A stretch of 64,000 bases of DNA. Origin: Bacillota bacterium (GTDB taxonomy: Bacteria > Bacillota > Clostridia > Acetivibrionales > JANLFN01). The notes under the pieces are model-generated. The model did not search any database. It saw only the letters and a list, made by a program, of their open reading frames with translations, and was not told the DNA's origin. The stretch lies in contig JAEWTV010000082.1 of NCBI GenBank assembly GCA_023397675.1, positions 18,413 to 82,412 on the forward strand, written 5' to 3'. Of this stretch, positions 50,431-58,804 are shown in pieces. Position 1 is the first letter of the stretch, and each line of letters opens with the position of its first letter. A program made the translations under genes and the position numbers.

Positions 50431-50779
50431 ACCTGTCAGCTCAGCTTTAAATCGGCAAGGAATTAGGGTAAATTCTTCGAAGTAGCTTTCGTGAGAACTT
50501 TGTTTACAAAGTTCGGTATAGCCTCCCGTTACTCTAGCCTTGAAGGCGCTTGGTGGAGTGACTAGAAATTCCTGCCTGCATTTATTAGAGTCTGGCGAAT
50601 TCGTCATGGATGACGGATTCAGGTGGGTATGACAGGATGTCATTAGAACCGGCCAGTCAATAGTAAGTATGCAAGCTTGGAAGTTCTGTCACGGAATCCG
50701 TTGCGCCCATTTTTTAGAGCCACCATGGCGCTTGAATGGTGACTTTTGCAAGCTTTTGGTCATTCAAAAGCTGAATATT
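50431..50779 (+). repeat. Dispersed structured repeat, 3' part only (copy 3)
   Basis: Matches 21320-21674 of copy 1 with numerous substitutions. Its stems stay intact through paired changes: ATGACA/TGTCAT at 50629-50643 (copy 1 ATGTCA/TGACAT), CACCAT/ATGGTG at 50721-50741 around the unchanged loop GGCGCTTGA (copy 1 TCAC/GTGA), and AGCTTTTG/CAAAAGCT at 50751-50772. Unchanged hairpins are AACTTTG/CAAAGTT at 50496-50513 and GAATTCGTC/GACGGATTC at 50597-50620. GCGCC at 50703-50707 is complementary to the loop's GGCGC. Confidence 0.75.
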
Positions 50780-50826
50780 ATCGTAGTTTTATGTTTTTTA
50801 ATAAGAAAAAGGAAAAGATTAAAATC

Positions 50827-50851
50827 AAAAAAGCCCTCCGCTAGGAGGGCT
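50827..50851 (-). terminator. Terminator downstream of the glyA unit
   Basis: AGCCCTCC (50832-50839) and GGAGGGCT (50844-50851) around GCTA; on the minus strand followed by TTTTTTGATTTT. It ends transcription of the 168-residue protein gene and probably of glyA before it. Confidence 0.88.
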
Positions 50852-50916
50852 CATGATTTAGTTAAGCGGATAATCCTTATTTGACAGAATACTCTCTGTT
50901 ATTGAAGACAAATCCG

Positions 50917-51423
50917 TCATTGGTAATCACTGTTGGTTAAATCCCCTATATAATGATTCCATATTCTTAATTGTTCTTCCAGTTCTGAGACAATAGCATA
51001 GGTCTCTTGAGGAGTCTCTGTAAAATCCTTCATGGTTAATCCTATTTCATCTTTTAACTCAAGAATATAATGCGCATAAAATTTTTCATTATCGAATTCT
51101 GGATTTTTGTAAAGATTATTGTTGAAATTCGCTATTTGTCTGTTTGTCTTTTCTGTTTTCGACAGTGACATTTGCGGAATCAATGTATTATAATCCTTTT
51201 TCTGAAATGTTATTGTCTTCCATAAATAATCTGCATAAGAAGATTTTTTATTGGAATCATTTTTTATTTCAAATCCGAAAAATTTAGCTAAATGTTTTAT
51301 TTCAATATTTGCAATTCTTATATCATTTTTATACGATTTATACAGTTTATTGTTAATGATAATACCCGTGAAAACTAATACTACGATAATGCTTATAGTA
51401 ATAATTAATTTTTTCTTCTTCAA
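50917..51423 (-). CDS. Membrane-anchored hypothetical protein downstream of glyA
   Basis: A 168-residue protein with a basic start (TTG codon, AGGTGAT upstream), one hydrophobic anchor at about residues 6-25 and a charged outside domain rich in Asn, Lys and Tyr (YADYLWKTITFQKKDYNTLIP, YAHYILELKDEIGLTMKDF). No known motif. It starts 25 nt after glyA without a terminator between and so is probably expressed under the glycine riboswitch. No link to glycine metabolism can be read from its sequence. Confidence 0.72.
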   Translation of the reverse strand: MKKKKLIITISIIVVLVFTGIIINNKLYKSYKNDIRIANIEIKHLAKFFGFEIKNDSNKKSSYADYLWKTITFQKKDYNTLIPQMSLSKTEKTNRQIANFNNNLYKNPEFDNEKFYAHYILELKDEIGLTMKDFTETPQETYAIVSELEEQLRIWNHYIGDLTNSDYQ

Positions 51424-51448
51424 TTAATCACCTAAATTCACCTTAATT

Positions 51449-52687
51449 TTACCTGTATAGCGGGTACTTGTCGCACAAAGCTGTTATCCTTTTCTGCACT
51501 GATTCTTTAGAATTCTCAAAGTCAGTGAGTGCAAGGCTTATGCAGTCTGCAATCTCTTCAAAATCTGATTCAATCATTCCCCTTGAAGTCACAGCTGGAG
51601 TTCCAAGTCTTAAACCGCTAGTAACCGTTGGCTTCTGAGGATCAAATGGAATACAGTTGTAGTTTACTGTGATTCCTACCGCATCAAGAAGCTTTTCTGC
51701 TTCTTTACCTGTAAGATTCTTGCTTCTTAAATCTATAAGCATAAGGTGATTGTCGGTTCCGCCTGAAACGAGGTTAAAGCCGTGTTCGGTAAGTGATGTT
51801 GCAAGAGCTTTTGCATTTTTTACAATCTGAGTTTGGTAAGCTTTGAATTCGTCAGTCAAAGCTTCCTTAAAGCATACAGCTTTTGCAGCTATTACGTGCA
51901 TCAAAGGTCCTCCCTGTATTCCAGGGAAAACAGCCTTGTCTATCTGCTTTGCAAATTCAGCCTTACAAAGTATCATACCGCCTCTTGGACCTCTGAGAGT
52001 CTTGTGAGTGGTAGTTGTAACAAAGTGTGCATGAGGTACCGGACTTGGATGAAGGCCAGCTGCTACAAGACCTGCAATATGTGCCATATCAACCATGAGG
52101 TAAGCTCCTACCTCGTCTGCAATTTCTCTGAAGGCTTTAAAATCAATTATTCTTGAATAAGCACTGGCGCCAGCAACGATGATTTTAGGCTTATGCTCAA
52201 TTGCTTTTTTCCTTAATTCATCATAATCAATCCTGCCGTCAGTTTCCTTAACACCGTAAGGAACTACATTATAGTATTTTCCAGACATATTAACAGGACT
52301 TCCGTGTGAAAGATGTCCTCCGTGAGCGAGATTCATTCCTAGAATGGTATCGCCAGGTTGAAGTACTGAAAAATAAACCGCCATGTTAGCCTGTGCACCT
52401 GAATGAGGCTGAACATTTGCGTGTTCTGCACCAAAAAGCTCTTTAGCCCTTTCAATTGCAAGTGTTTCTACTATATCAACAAACTGGCACCCGCCGTAAT
52501 ACCTTTTTCCCGGATACCCTTCGGCATATTTGTTTGTCAATGGTGTACCCATTGCTTCAATAACTGCGTTGCTTACAAAATTTTCTGAAGCTATAAGTTC
52601 AATTTTATTTCTTTGACGATTAACTTCCATTTCAATTGCTTCAGCTACTTCTTTGTCTACTTTTTTGATCTCATTAGTACTGTACAT
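51449..52687 (-). CDS. glyA: Serine hydroxymethyltransferase
   Basis: GlyA interconverts serine and glycine with tetrahydrofolate, the main supply of one-carbon units. The 412-residue PLP enzyme has LIASENFVSNAV, YAEGYPGKRYYGGC, MVDMAHIAGLVAAGLHPSP, and the PLP lysine Lys229 in TTTTHKTLRGPRGG, all as in the family. GGAGG precedes the ATG. It lies behind a tandem glycine riboswitch and a switch-type terminator, so it is probably made when glycine is abundant, when SHMT can drain glycine into serine and one-carbon units. Confidence 0.97.
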   Translation of the reverse strand: MYSTNEIKKVDKEVAEAIEMEVNRQRNKIELIASENFVSNAVIEAMGTPLTNKYAEGYPGKRYYGGCQFVDIVETLAIERAKELFGAEHANVQPHSGAQANMAVYFSVLQPGDTILGMNLAHGGHLSHGSPVNMSGKYYNVVPYGVKETDGRIDYDELRKKAIEHKPKIIVAGASAYSRIIDFKAFREIADEVGAYLMVDMAHIAGLVAAGLHPSPVPHAHFVTTTTHKTLRGPRGGMILCKAEFAKQIDKAVFPGIQGGPLMHVIAAKAVCFKEALTDEFKAYQTQIVKNAKALATSLTEHGFNLVSGGTDNHLMLIDLRSKNLTGKEAEKLLDAVGITVNYNCIPFDPQKPTVTSGLRLGTPAVTSRGMIESDFEEIADCISLALTDFENSKESVQKRITALCDKYPLYR

Positions 52688-52782
52688 GAAATATCCTCCT
52701 AATTAAACTATTTATATTTATATATTATTCAGATTAAACTAAAACCGGAATTGACTCTCTGTTTTACACTCTATTCCCTGTA

Positions 52783-52820
52783 AATAATAAAAGGGTAGAA
52801 TTATCAATAAAATTCACCCC
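52783..52820 (-). terminator. Riboswitch expression-platform terminator
   Basis: On the minus strand GGGTGAATT pairs with AATTCTACCC (one bulged T) and is followed by TTTTATTATTT. It lies between the glycine aptamers and glyA, which suits transcriptional read-through only when glycine is bound. Confidence 0.75.
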
Positions 52821-52853
52821 TGAATAAACATGAAATATGCTTAAGAAAATATA

Positions 52854-53030
52854 CTCTGTCCTTTTGCCTGAGAGATTACAGCTAAAAAGCCTTGCCCCTT
52901 CGGCGCCTTGACGGTCTCTCCAGAGATGCGTCCATTCATGGTCTACTGTAACGTTTAATGCTTGTTACTTTACCTGAGAGTATAACTCCTTCGGTGTACC
53001 TTTTAGGCATCTCTCCCATGAATATCATTC
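52854..53030 (-). promoter_or_regulatory. Tandem glycine riboswitch controlling glyA
   Basis: The minus strand shows two aptamers in series. The first has ATGGGAGAGA, ACCGAAGGAG and CTCTCAGGTA; the second has CATCTCTGGAGAGACC, GCGCCGAAGGGGCAA and ATCTCTCAGGCAAAAGGACAGAG. These are the conserved bulge and loop sequences of the glycine riboswitch, which typically occurs as a cooperative pair. The unit lies 166 nt upstream of the glyA start and is followed by an intrinsic terminator, giving an on-switch by transcription antitermination. Confidence 0.95.
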
Positions 53031-53054
53031 GCCAGTTATTAAGTTTCCATAAAA

Positions 53055-53083
53055 ATTATAATGTTATTTGAAAACTATGTCAA
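53055..53083 (-). promoter_or_regulatory. Perfect consensus promoter of the riboswitch-glyA unit
   Basis: On the minus strand TTGACA (53083-53078), 17-nt spacer, TATAAT (53060-53055). Start near 53048, just ahead of the first aptamer. Confidence 0.9.
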
Positions 53084-53116
53084 TAAATTGCACATAAATT
53101 ATATTTTACTAAATAT

Positions 53117-54100
53117 CTATTTTACTGCCTTGTATAATTCATCTGTTTCGGGCGGCATTATAGATACCATTTTGCCGTCAATCAGAATGTATTTGTTCTT
53201 ATTTTGAGTTGTTTTGCCTATTATTGCCGCCCTTATTCCGGCTGCTTCCAACTCTTTTACAAGACCTTCGCCATTTTTACACGTAATAATCATACAGCCG
53301 CTTGATATGAGCTTTAAAGGGTCAATTTCATAAATTCCTGCTATAGCCTTTGTTTCATCAGCGACAGGTATTTGGTCAGCATAAACCACTGCACCGGTAC
53401 CGGATGCTTCTGTAAGTTCCCAAACAGCACCCAGAACTCCCCCTTCGGTTACATCGTGCATTGCAGTTGCACCGAATTGACCGGCAATCATACCTTCCTT
53501 AACTACACTTATGTCATTGATAAATGTTTTTGCTTTTTCGACAATGTTTTTATCAAGCTGCTTTAATAATCCAATTTCATTGTCTTTGGCAATAATTGAT
53601 GTACCTTCTATTCCAGCAGTTTTAGTAATTATTATTGCTTCATCCGGCCCGGCACCTGAAGTTGTAACCATTTTACCTTCAGGGCAGCGACCTACAGCAG
53701 TGCTTGAAATGACAAATCTATTAACAGCATTTGTTACTTCGGTATGTCCGCCTATAATTTCAACATTAAGTGAGGCTGCTGTTTCACATACATCCTTCAT
53801 AATGCTTTCAAGATCATTTTCCGTTGCATCTTTCGGAGCAAGTACGGTAAGCATAATTCCAACAGGTTCTGCCCCACAGGATGCAATATCATTGCAGGAT
53901 ATATGTACAGAAAGCTTTCCTATGTCATTAATAGCACCCGTTATAGGATCGGTGGAAATAACACACAAATTGTCTCCGAAATTGACAGCGCTGCAGTCTT
54001 CTCCTATTTTAGGCCTTAGTATTATATCTTTTCTTACACTTTTAATTTTATCAAGTATTATTCGTTGCAGAGTCTCGTTTGGGACTTTTCCTATTTTCAT
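53117..54100 (-). CDS. AIR synthase-related (PurM/HypE-like) protein
   Basis: A 327-residue ATP-binding protein of the PurM/ThiL/HypE/SelD fold. N-terminal block RPKIGEDCSAVNFGDNLCVISTDPITG and HISCNDIASCGAEPVGIMLTVLAP match the family, followed by GGHTEVTNAVNRFVIS, and the C-terminal domain has MHDVTEGGVLGAVWEL and IDPLKLISSGCMIIT, close to HypE/AIR-synthase-related proteins. No hypABCD genes are adjacent and the HypE C-terminal Cys motif is absent, so it is an orphan. The substrate is unknown. It ends before the glyA riboswitch in the same orientation. Confidence 0.85.
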   Translation of the reverse strand: MKIGKVPNETLQRIILDKIKSVRKDIILRPKIGEDCSAVNFGDNLCVISTDPITGAINDIGKLSVHISCNDIASCGAEPVGIMLTVLAPKDATENDLESIMKDVCETAASLNVEIIGGHTEVTNAVNRFVISSTAVGRCPEGKMVTTSGAGPDEAIIITKTAGIEGTSIIAKDNEIGLLKQLDKNIVEKAKTFINDISVVKEGMIAGQFGATAMHDVTEGGVLGAVWELTEASGTGAVVYADQIPVADETKAIAGIYEIDPLKLISSGCMIITCKNGEGLVKELEAAGIRAAIIGKTTQNKNKYILIDGKMVSIMPPETDELYKAVK

Positions 54101-54123
54101 TTATATAAAAATACCTCCAGGCA

Positions 54124-54795
54124 TCAATCAATCTTGTTGTCTTTTGCAAGTTGGAACTGGTCTCTTGCCTTTTCAAGCAGCATTGCGTTGGAACGTCCTA
54201 TAGAAGAACTTATGAATTTGCTGAACCATTTGATTGAGTCATCAAAATTTCCAACTCTCCGGTTAAGTTCTGCAATCATGTACATGCAGGTAGCTTCATC
54301 AAGCTTGTCTACTGGAAGCCTTTCCTTTTCGAAAATTTCATTATAGCAATTGAGTGTGAACTGCAAAAATTCCCTTTCCTTTTCATCCTTTTTCAGCCTG
54401 TAAAGCCAGGATATACGAAGGCAAACCTTTGCAAGGTCTACGTTTTTTGCTTTAATAACCTGAAGGTTGAACAAGGCTAATTTAAAGGTTTCTAATGCAA
54501 TATCTATTGTGCGGTCTCCCTTATAACTTCTTTTATTCCATCTTGGTGCAATGGTTTCTGCAATCTTTCCGGCACTTTTGAAATCAAGCTGCTCAAACTT
54601 CTCGGTAAAAGCTGCATAACCGCAATTTTCACATACGCTGATTTCATAGAACATCGGGTTGAGACCTTCATAATGAACACAAAAGTCAGAATCCCTTGAT
54701 TCAACTTTTATTGATTTAGTACGAACCTTTGTAGCTTCAAAGTCCTTATTACATACAGGACATTTAAGCGTTTTGTTATAAAGTCCCTCATTCAT
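54124..54795 (-). CDS. DUF2225 family protein with zinc-ribbon-type cysteines
   Basis: A 223-residue cytoplasmic protein of the DUF2225 family. CPVCNKDF near residue 11 and VCENCGYAAF near residue 55 give two CxxC pairs that could bind zinc. The rest is helical with TPR-like character (YRLKKDEKEREFLQFTLNCYNEIFEKE, ELNRRVGNFDDSIKWFSKFISSSI). The family occurs widely in clostridia and is of unknown function. It is 18 nt downstream of the VanW gene and 23 nt before the AIR-synthase-like gene, so one operon. Confidence 0.85.
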   Translation of the reverse strand: MNEGLYNKTLKCPVCNKDFEATKVRTKSIKVESRDSDFCVHYEGLNPMFYEISVCENCGYAAFTEKFEQLDFKSAGKIAETIAPRWNKRSYKGDRTIDIALETFKLALFNLQVIKAKNVDLAKVCLRISWLYRLKKDEKEREFLQFTLNCYNEIFEKERLPVDKLDEATCMYMIAELNRRVGNFDDSIKWFSKFISSSIGRSNAMLLEKARDQFQLAKDNKID

Positions 54796-54813
54796 ACACT
54801 TTACCCTCTATCT

Positions 54814-56199
54814 CTAAGTAATGTCTTTACCAACACTTTCGTAAGTAACACTGTTAACCTTGAACTGCTGCGGAACAGGCTTATATTTGTCTTCAGATAT
54901 TTTATCCCTGTCTATAAGCTTACCGCTGCTGTCGTAAGTTTCTTTGTATAATATTGCACGACAGCCGTTTTTTGCTTCTCTGGTAAGAATCATCTGTCCA
55001 ATGGGAACACTATCATCAACAACATACTCTACACCTGTTGGAGGATATTCATCAAATATTTCAGATTTTAGCTTTACTGTATAATTGTTTTCCGGCTTTT
55101 TGCCAAGAAGCCTTATTGTCAAATGATCGCCTTCCAAATATGTCGAGAGGCAAACCGCATATTCTGAATTATTCTTAAACTTAAAATCTATAACCCCTTC
55201 TGCAATAGTCGCATCCTGTCCAGGCTCACAATAAACCGAAGGCATTGAGTGAGGCGTTCTCTGAACTATTTTAAGTCCTGATTTCAGTACTGCATCATAT
55301 AACGTTGTTGTAACCTGGCAGATACCTCCCCCAGGGCTATCAACATATTTATTCTTTAAAATAATTTTTGCTTCCTGGTAGCCATTCTCAGGAGTTCTGG
55401 GGCCAAGAACCGAATCCATCGAAAAGGTGTTCCCCGGTAAAATTATATAATTATCAAGTTTTTTACTTGCAATAGCCAAATTATTCGTCCTATTCCTGTC
55501 TGACGGGTTGAAATAGGTAGTAAAGGATGAAATAACAGCTGAAATATCCTTTACATCTTCGTAGGTTATATCAGGTTTCAACTCCTGCAGTTCAAGTTCG
55601 ACAGTAAAATTTTCTTCTTTTATATGATTTTCTACCAATTTTAAATTATTGTCAATGTCCAGAAACCATCCCGGACTATCTTTTGAAACCGTTACAGTCC
55701 CTTTTTGATATGTTATCCCGGCTGGCTTACCGGGAGTATCAATTGTTTTCTTTAAATCAGAAAGAATATTTGTTAAAGCCTGTATATCAAAAAAGTTATG
55801 GAGCGTTATGTTATGCTTTCCAAACCATAAGCCTGTAATATCTGCAATTCTTTTGAAAACGTTTCCTTCCCTGCCATACTTGAATGCCGTTATGGCGGAT
55901 TCGTTTATCAGATGTCTGAAAGAGATATCGTTTAGTGGTATTATTTTTTCCTTATCCATATATCGCAGAACAAGGTTCTTATTATTACAGGCATTGCAAT
56001 TCTGGGTGAGCTGTGAAACCGCCTGTTCAATGCTCATGCCTGAAACGTTTACATTATTAATATAAACACCGTCGTAAATTCCTTTATTATTAAGGATAAT
56101 TACCAATGTAAGTAGTAAACCCGCTAATATTACTAACGGAATTACAATGAGCTTTTTTTTATACCTTTTAATAAAATGTAATATATTTTCTGGCAGCAT
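54814..56199 (-). CDS. VanW family protein with YoaR-like domains
   Basis: A 461-residue exported or membrane-anchored cell-wall-associated protein. Anchor at about residues 14-34, then YoaR-type peptidoglycan-binding domain(s) to about 200 (GVYINNVNVSGMSIEQAVSQL), a VanW domain at about 225-350 with GPRTPENGYQEAKII and the signature GGGICQVTTTLYDAVLKSG, and a C-terminal beta domain with KSEIFDEYPPTGVEYVVDDSV of G5-like type. The start is at ATG 56199 with AGGGGTG upstream. VanW genes were found next to glycopeptide-resistance genes, but their function is unknown. Confidence 0.88.
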   Translation of the reverse strand: MLPENILHFIKRYKKKLIVIPLVILAGLLLTLVIILNNKGIYDGVYINNVNVSGMSIEQAVSQLTQNCNACNNKNLVLRYMDKEKIIPLNDISFRHLINESAITAFKYGREGNVFKRIADITGLWFGKHNITLHNFFDIQALTNILSDLKKTIDTPGKPAGITYQKGTVTVSKDSPGWFLDIDNNLKLVENHIKEENFTVELELQELKPDITYEDVKDISAVISSFTTYFNPSDRNRTNNLAIASKKLDNYIILPGNTFSMDSVLGPRTPENGYQEAKIILKNKYVDSPGGGICQVTTTLYDAVLKSGLKIVQRTPHSMPSVYCEPGQDATIAEGVIDFKFKNNSEYAVCLSTYLEGDHLTIRLLGKKPENNYTVKLKSEIFDEYPPTGVEYVVDDSVPIGQMILTREAKNGCRAILYKETYDSSGKLIDRDKISEDKYKPVPQQFKVNSVTYESVGKDIT

Positions 56200-56265
56200 C
56201 CAAAACACCCCTAAAAATATAATCTATATTATAATATTGCTGCCTTGGACATATATATTACATGG

Positions 56266-57447
56266 TTAAGCATTATTAGTGATTTTAATTGTTTCCATAT
56301 TTGCCACCGCTGTTTCGACAAGGTTATTTATGTCAAGCTTGGACTCTGATTCCTCAATTTTTTCAAGAACTGGTCTTGTTTTAGGGTGCTTTGCAACAAA
56401 AACGGTACAACAATCTTCATAAGGTAATATTGAGGTTTCAAAAGTGCCTATCTTTCTTGCTATATCAATAACTTCATTTTTGTCCATACCGATAAGAGGT
56501 CTGAAAACAGGCATTTCAACTACCGCATTAGTAACTGCAAGGCTTTGTATTGTCTGACTGGCAACCTGACCTACACTTTCTCCTGTAATAAGTGCAAGTC
56601 CTCCAACCTTTCTTGCAACCTTTTCTGAAATCATCATCATAATTCTTCTCATAATGATGGTCATTTGATCTAGTGGACAATTGTCACGTATCTGAAGCTG
56701 TATATCGGTAAAAGGGACTACATGCAAGTTTACCTTTCCGCAATAGGAAGCCAGAATTTTCGCCAGGTCTATAACCTTTTCCTTGGCTCTTTCGCTGGTA
56801 TATGGATAGCTGTAAAAATGGACGGCTTCTATCTCAACCCCTCTTTTTGCAATCATCCAGCCGGCTACAGGGCTGTCAATTCCTCCCGAAAGTAAAAGGA
56901 CTGCCTTACCGTTTGTTCCAAGGGGCATACCTCCGTAAGCCGGGATAATTTCAGAATGGACATAGCTATTTTCCCTAACTTCAAGAAATATTTTAAAGTC
57001 TGGATTATTTACATCTACAGTCAATGAAGGGATATTTTCAAGAATATATCCTCCAACCTCGCCGCTTATTTCAGGAGACTGCATAGGAAACCTTTTGTTG
57101 CCGCGTTTTGTCTCAACCTTGAAGGTCTTATACCCATTCTTTTTGACAAGCTGCTGTGCAAGTTCAAGTGCATGTTTTCTAATCTCTTCAAAGTCGGTAT
57201 CAATTTTCCATACACGGCTTACAGAGACTATTCCAAAAACCTTGCAAAGCCTCTGAATTGCTTCATCAAAATCATAGTCATCGTTAACAGGCTCAATATA
57301 TATTCTTGCCTGTGACCTAACAATTTCAATTTTTCCGAGACCGTAAAGAGATTTTTTTATGTTATTCACAAGCTTTTCTTCAAATACAGGCCTGTTAAGA
57401 CCCTTCAGTGCAATTTCTCCGTAACGCACAAGTATAATTTCCTTCAT
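56266..57447 (-). CDS. thiI: tRNA 4-thiouridine synthetase ThiI
   Basis: ThiI makes 4-thiouridine at position 8 of tRNA and contributes sulfur to thiamine. The 393-residue protein has a THUMP domain (about residues 55-165), the PP-loop LLSGGIDSPVAGWMIAKRG near residue 180, and CTVFVAKHPKTRP near the end. It lacks the C-terminal rhodanese domain of the E. coli enzyme, as usual in Firmicutes, where a dedicated NifS-type desulfurase gives the sulfur directly. That desulfurase is upstream, one base apart (stop TAG, then A, then ATG at 57447). The start is at 57447 after GGAGGG; the ATG at 57465 encloses the site. Confidence 0.95.
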   Translation of the reverse strand: MKEIILVRYGEIALKGLNRPVFEEKLVNNIKKSLYGLGKIEIVRSQARIYIEPVNDDYDFDEAIQRLCKVFGIVSVSRVWKIDTDFEEIRKHALELAQQLVKKNGYKTFKVETKRGNKRFPMQSPEISGEVGGYILENIPSLTVDVNNPDFKIFLEVRENSYVHSEIIPAYGGMPLGTNGKAVLLLSGGIDSPVAGWMIAKRGVEIEAVHFYSYPYTSERAKEKVIDLAKILASYCGKVNLHVVPFTDIQLQIRDNCPLDQMTIIMRRIMMMISEKVARKVGGLALITGESVGQVASQTIQSLAVTNAVVEMPVFRPLIGMDKNEVIDIARKIGTFETSILPYEDCCTVFVAKHPKTRPVLEKIEESESKLDINNLVETAVANMETIKITNNA

Positions 57448-57448
57448 T

Positions 57449-58603
57449 CTATTTTTTCCCTCCATACCTTATTCTGGGGATGATGTCTCTTACGACATCA
57501 ACAGTATATTCTATATCTTCCCTGCTTATAAACTGTGAAAAGCTGAACCTTATTGCTCCCTGTAAATAGCAGGATTCGATATTCATTGCTTTAAGTACAT
57601 GACTAGCGGTATTTTTTCTTGAAGAGCAGGCGGAGCCAGTGGAAACGAATATACCTTTCTCTTCAAGGTGATGAAGCATTACTTCCGACTTAAGATTCGA
57701 AAAAGCAACATTCAGTATATATGGTGAACCATCATTGGGTGAAATAACAAGGTAGCCTTCTGTTTTTTCATTAAGCTGTGCTATAAAAAATTTTTTTAGC
57801 TCCGAAAGCTTGGTATTGTTTTCTTCTAGAGCCTTAAACGTTAATTCAGCCGCAAGTCCAAATCCGCTTACACCGGGTACATTCTCGGTACCTGAACGCA
57901 GTTTGTTCTCCTGCCCGCCTCCGAAAAGTAAGGGATTTACCTTTATTCCGGCCTTAATATACAAAGCTCCTACGCCCTTGGGGCCATGGATTTTATGAGA
58001 ACTCATTGACATGAGGTCTATTCCTGATTTTTTGGGGTTAATTTGAAGCTTTCCAAAAGCCTGTACTCCATCAACGTGTAACACTGTACTACTATTTATT
58101 GACTTAATTATCTGAGCTGCTTCTTCAATCGGCTGTACAGCTCCTGTTTCGTTGTTGACATAGATAAGACTTACAAGGGCTGTATCATTAGTTACAAGAC
58201 TTTTGAGCATATCAAGTTCAATTTTCCCCTGGCTGTCAACCCCCAGTATATCTACCTTATAGCCATTAGCAGCAAGATGCCTGTACACCTCAAGCACCGA
58301 TGGATGCTCAATTGCACTGGTTATTATATGATTTCCCTTACGCTTGTTTGCTAAAAGATAACCCATTATAGCGGTATTGTTTGATTCTGTTCCTCCCGAA
58401 GTAAACAAAATTTCACTGAGTGTAACACCAAGTGAAGAAGCTATACGCTGTCTCGCCTGCTTTACAAGCTTCTCTGCTTCTATTCCCTTTGTGTGAAGAG
58501 ATGAAGGATTTCCATAAAATTTATCATTAATTTCGCTTATATAGCTGGTTACTTCATCGTATGCTCTTGTGGTAGCAGCATTATCGAGATATATTTCCCT
58601 CAA
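57449..58603 (-). CDS. Cysteine desulfurase partner of ThiI (NifS/NifZ-type)
   Basis: A 384-residue PLP enzyme: DNAATTRAYDEV near the start, PLP lysine Lys204 in MSSHKIHGPKG, and active Cys326 in STGSACSSRKN. It differs from IscS of the same window by its loop next to the active Cys and by context. Pairing with thiI, with one base between the genes, shows it is the ThiI-dedicated sulfur donor, as in B. subtilis NifZ. Start ATG has GGAGGT upstream. Confidence 0.93.
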   Translation of the reverse strand: MREIYLDNAATTRAYDEVTSYISEINDKFYGNPSSLHTKGIEAEKLVKQARQRIASSLGVTLSEILFTSGGTESNNTAIMGYLLANKRKGNHIITSAIEHPSVLEVYRHLAANGYKVDILGVDSQGKIELDMLKSLVTNDTALVSLIYVNNETGAVQPIEEAAQIIKSINSSTVLHVDGVQAFGKLQINPKKSGIDLMSMSSHKIHGPKGVGALYIKAGIKVNPLLFGGGQENKLRSGTENVPGVSGFGLAAELTFKALEENNTKLSELKKFFIAQLNEKTEGYLVISPNDGSPYILNVAFSNLKSEVMLHHLEEKGIFVSTGSACSSRKNTASHVLKAMNIESCYLQGAIRFSFSQFISREDIEYTVDVVRDIIPRIRYGGKK

Positions 58604-58804
58604 TATTAAAACCTCCGAGTGTTGTCAATTAATATAATGTAAAACGCTGATAAAGTAATTTTACCATAATAATACCAAAGTGTTTAAAGTGTTTCAATTT
58701 TTATTGCAATGAAATACATTTGATTAAAGTCATCTTTTTGTTATAATTATTAGGTATTACAAGTATTATTCTTTTATTATAATATTGATTTATGCGGGGT
58801 ACTG

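Noticed and set aside
53511..54203. 230-codon plus-strand ORF antisense to the AIR-synthase-like gene
   Set aside because: A shadow of a well-conserved gene on the other strand; no initiation signal.
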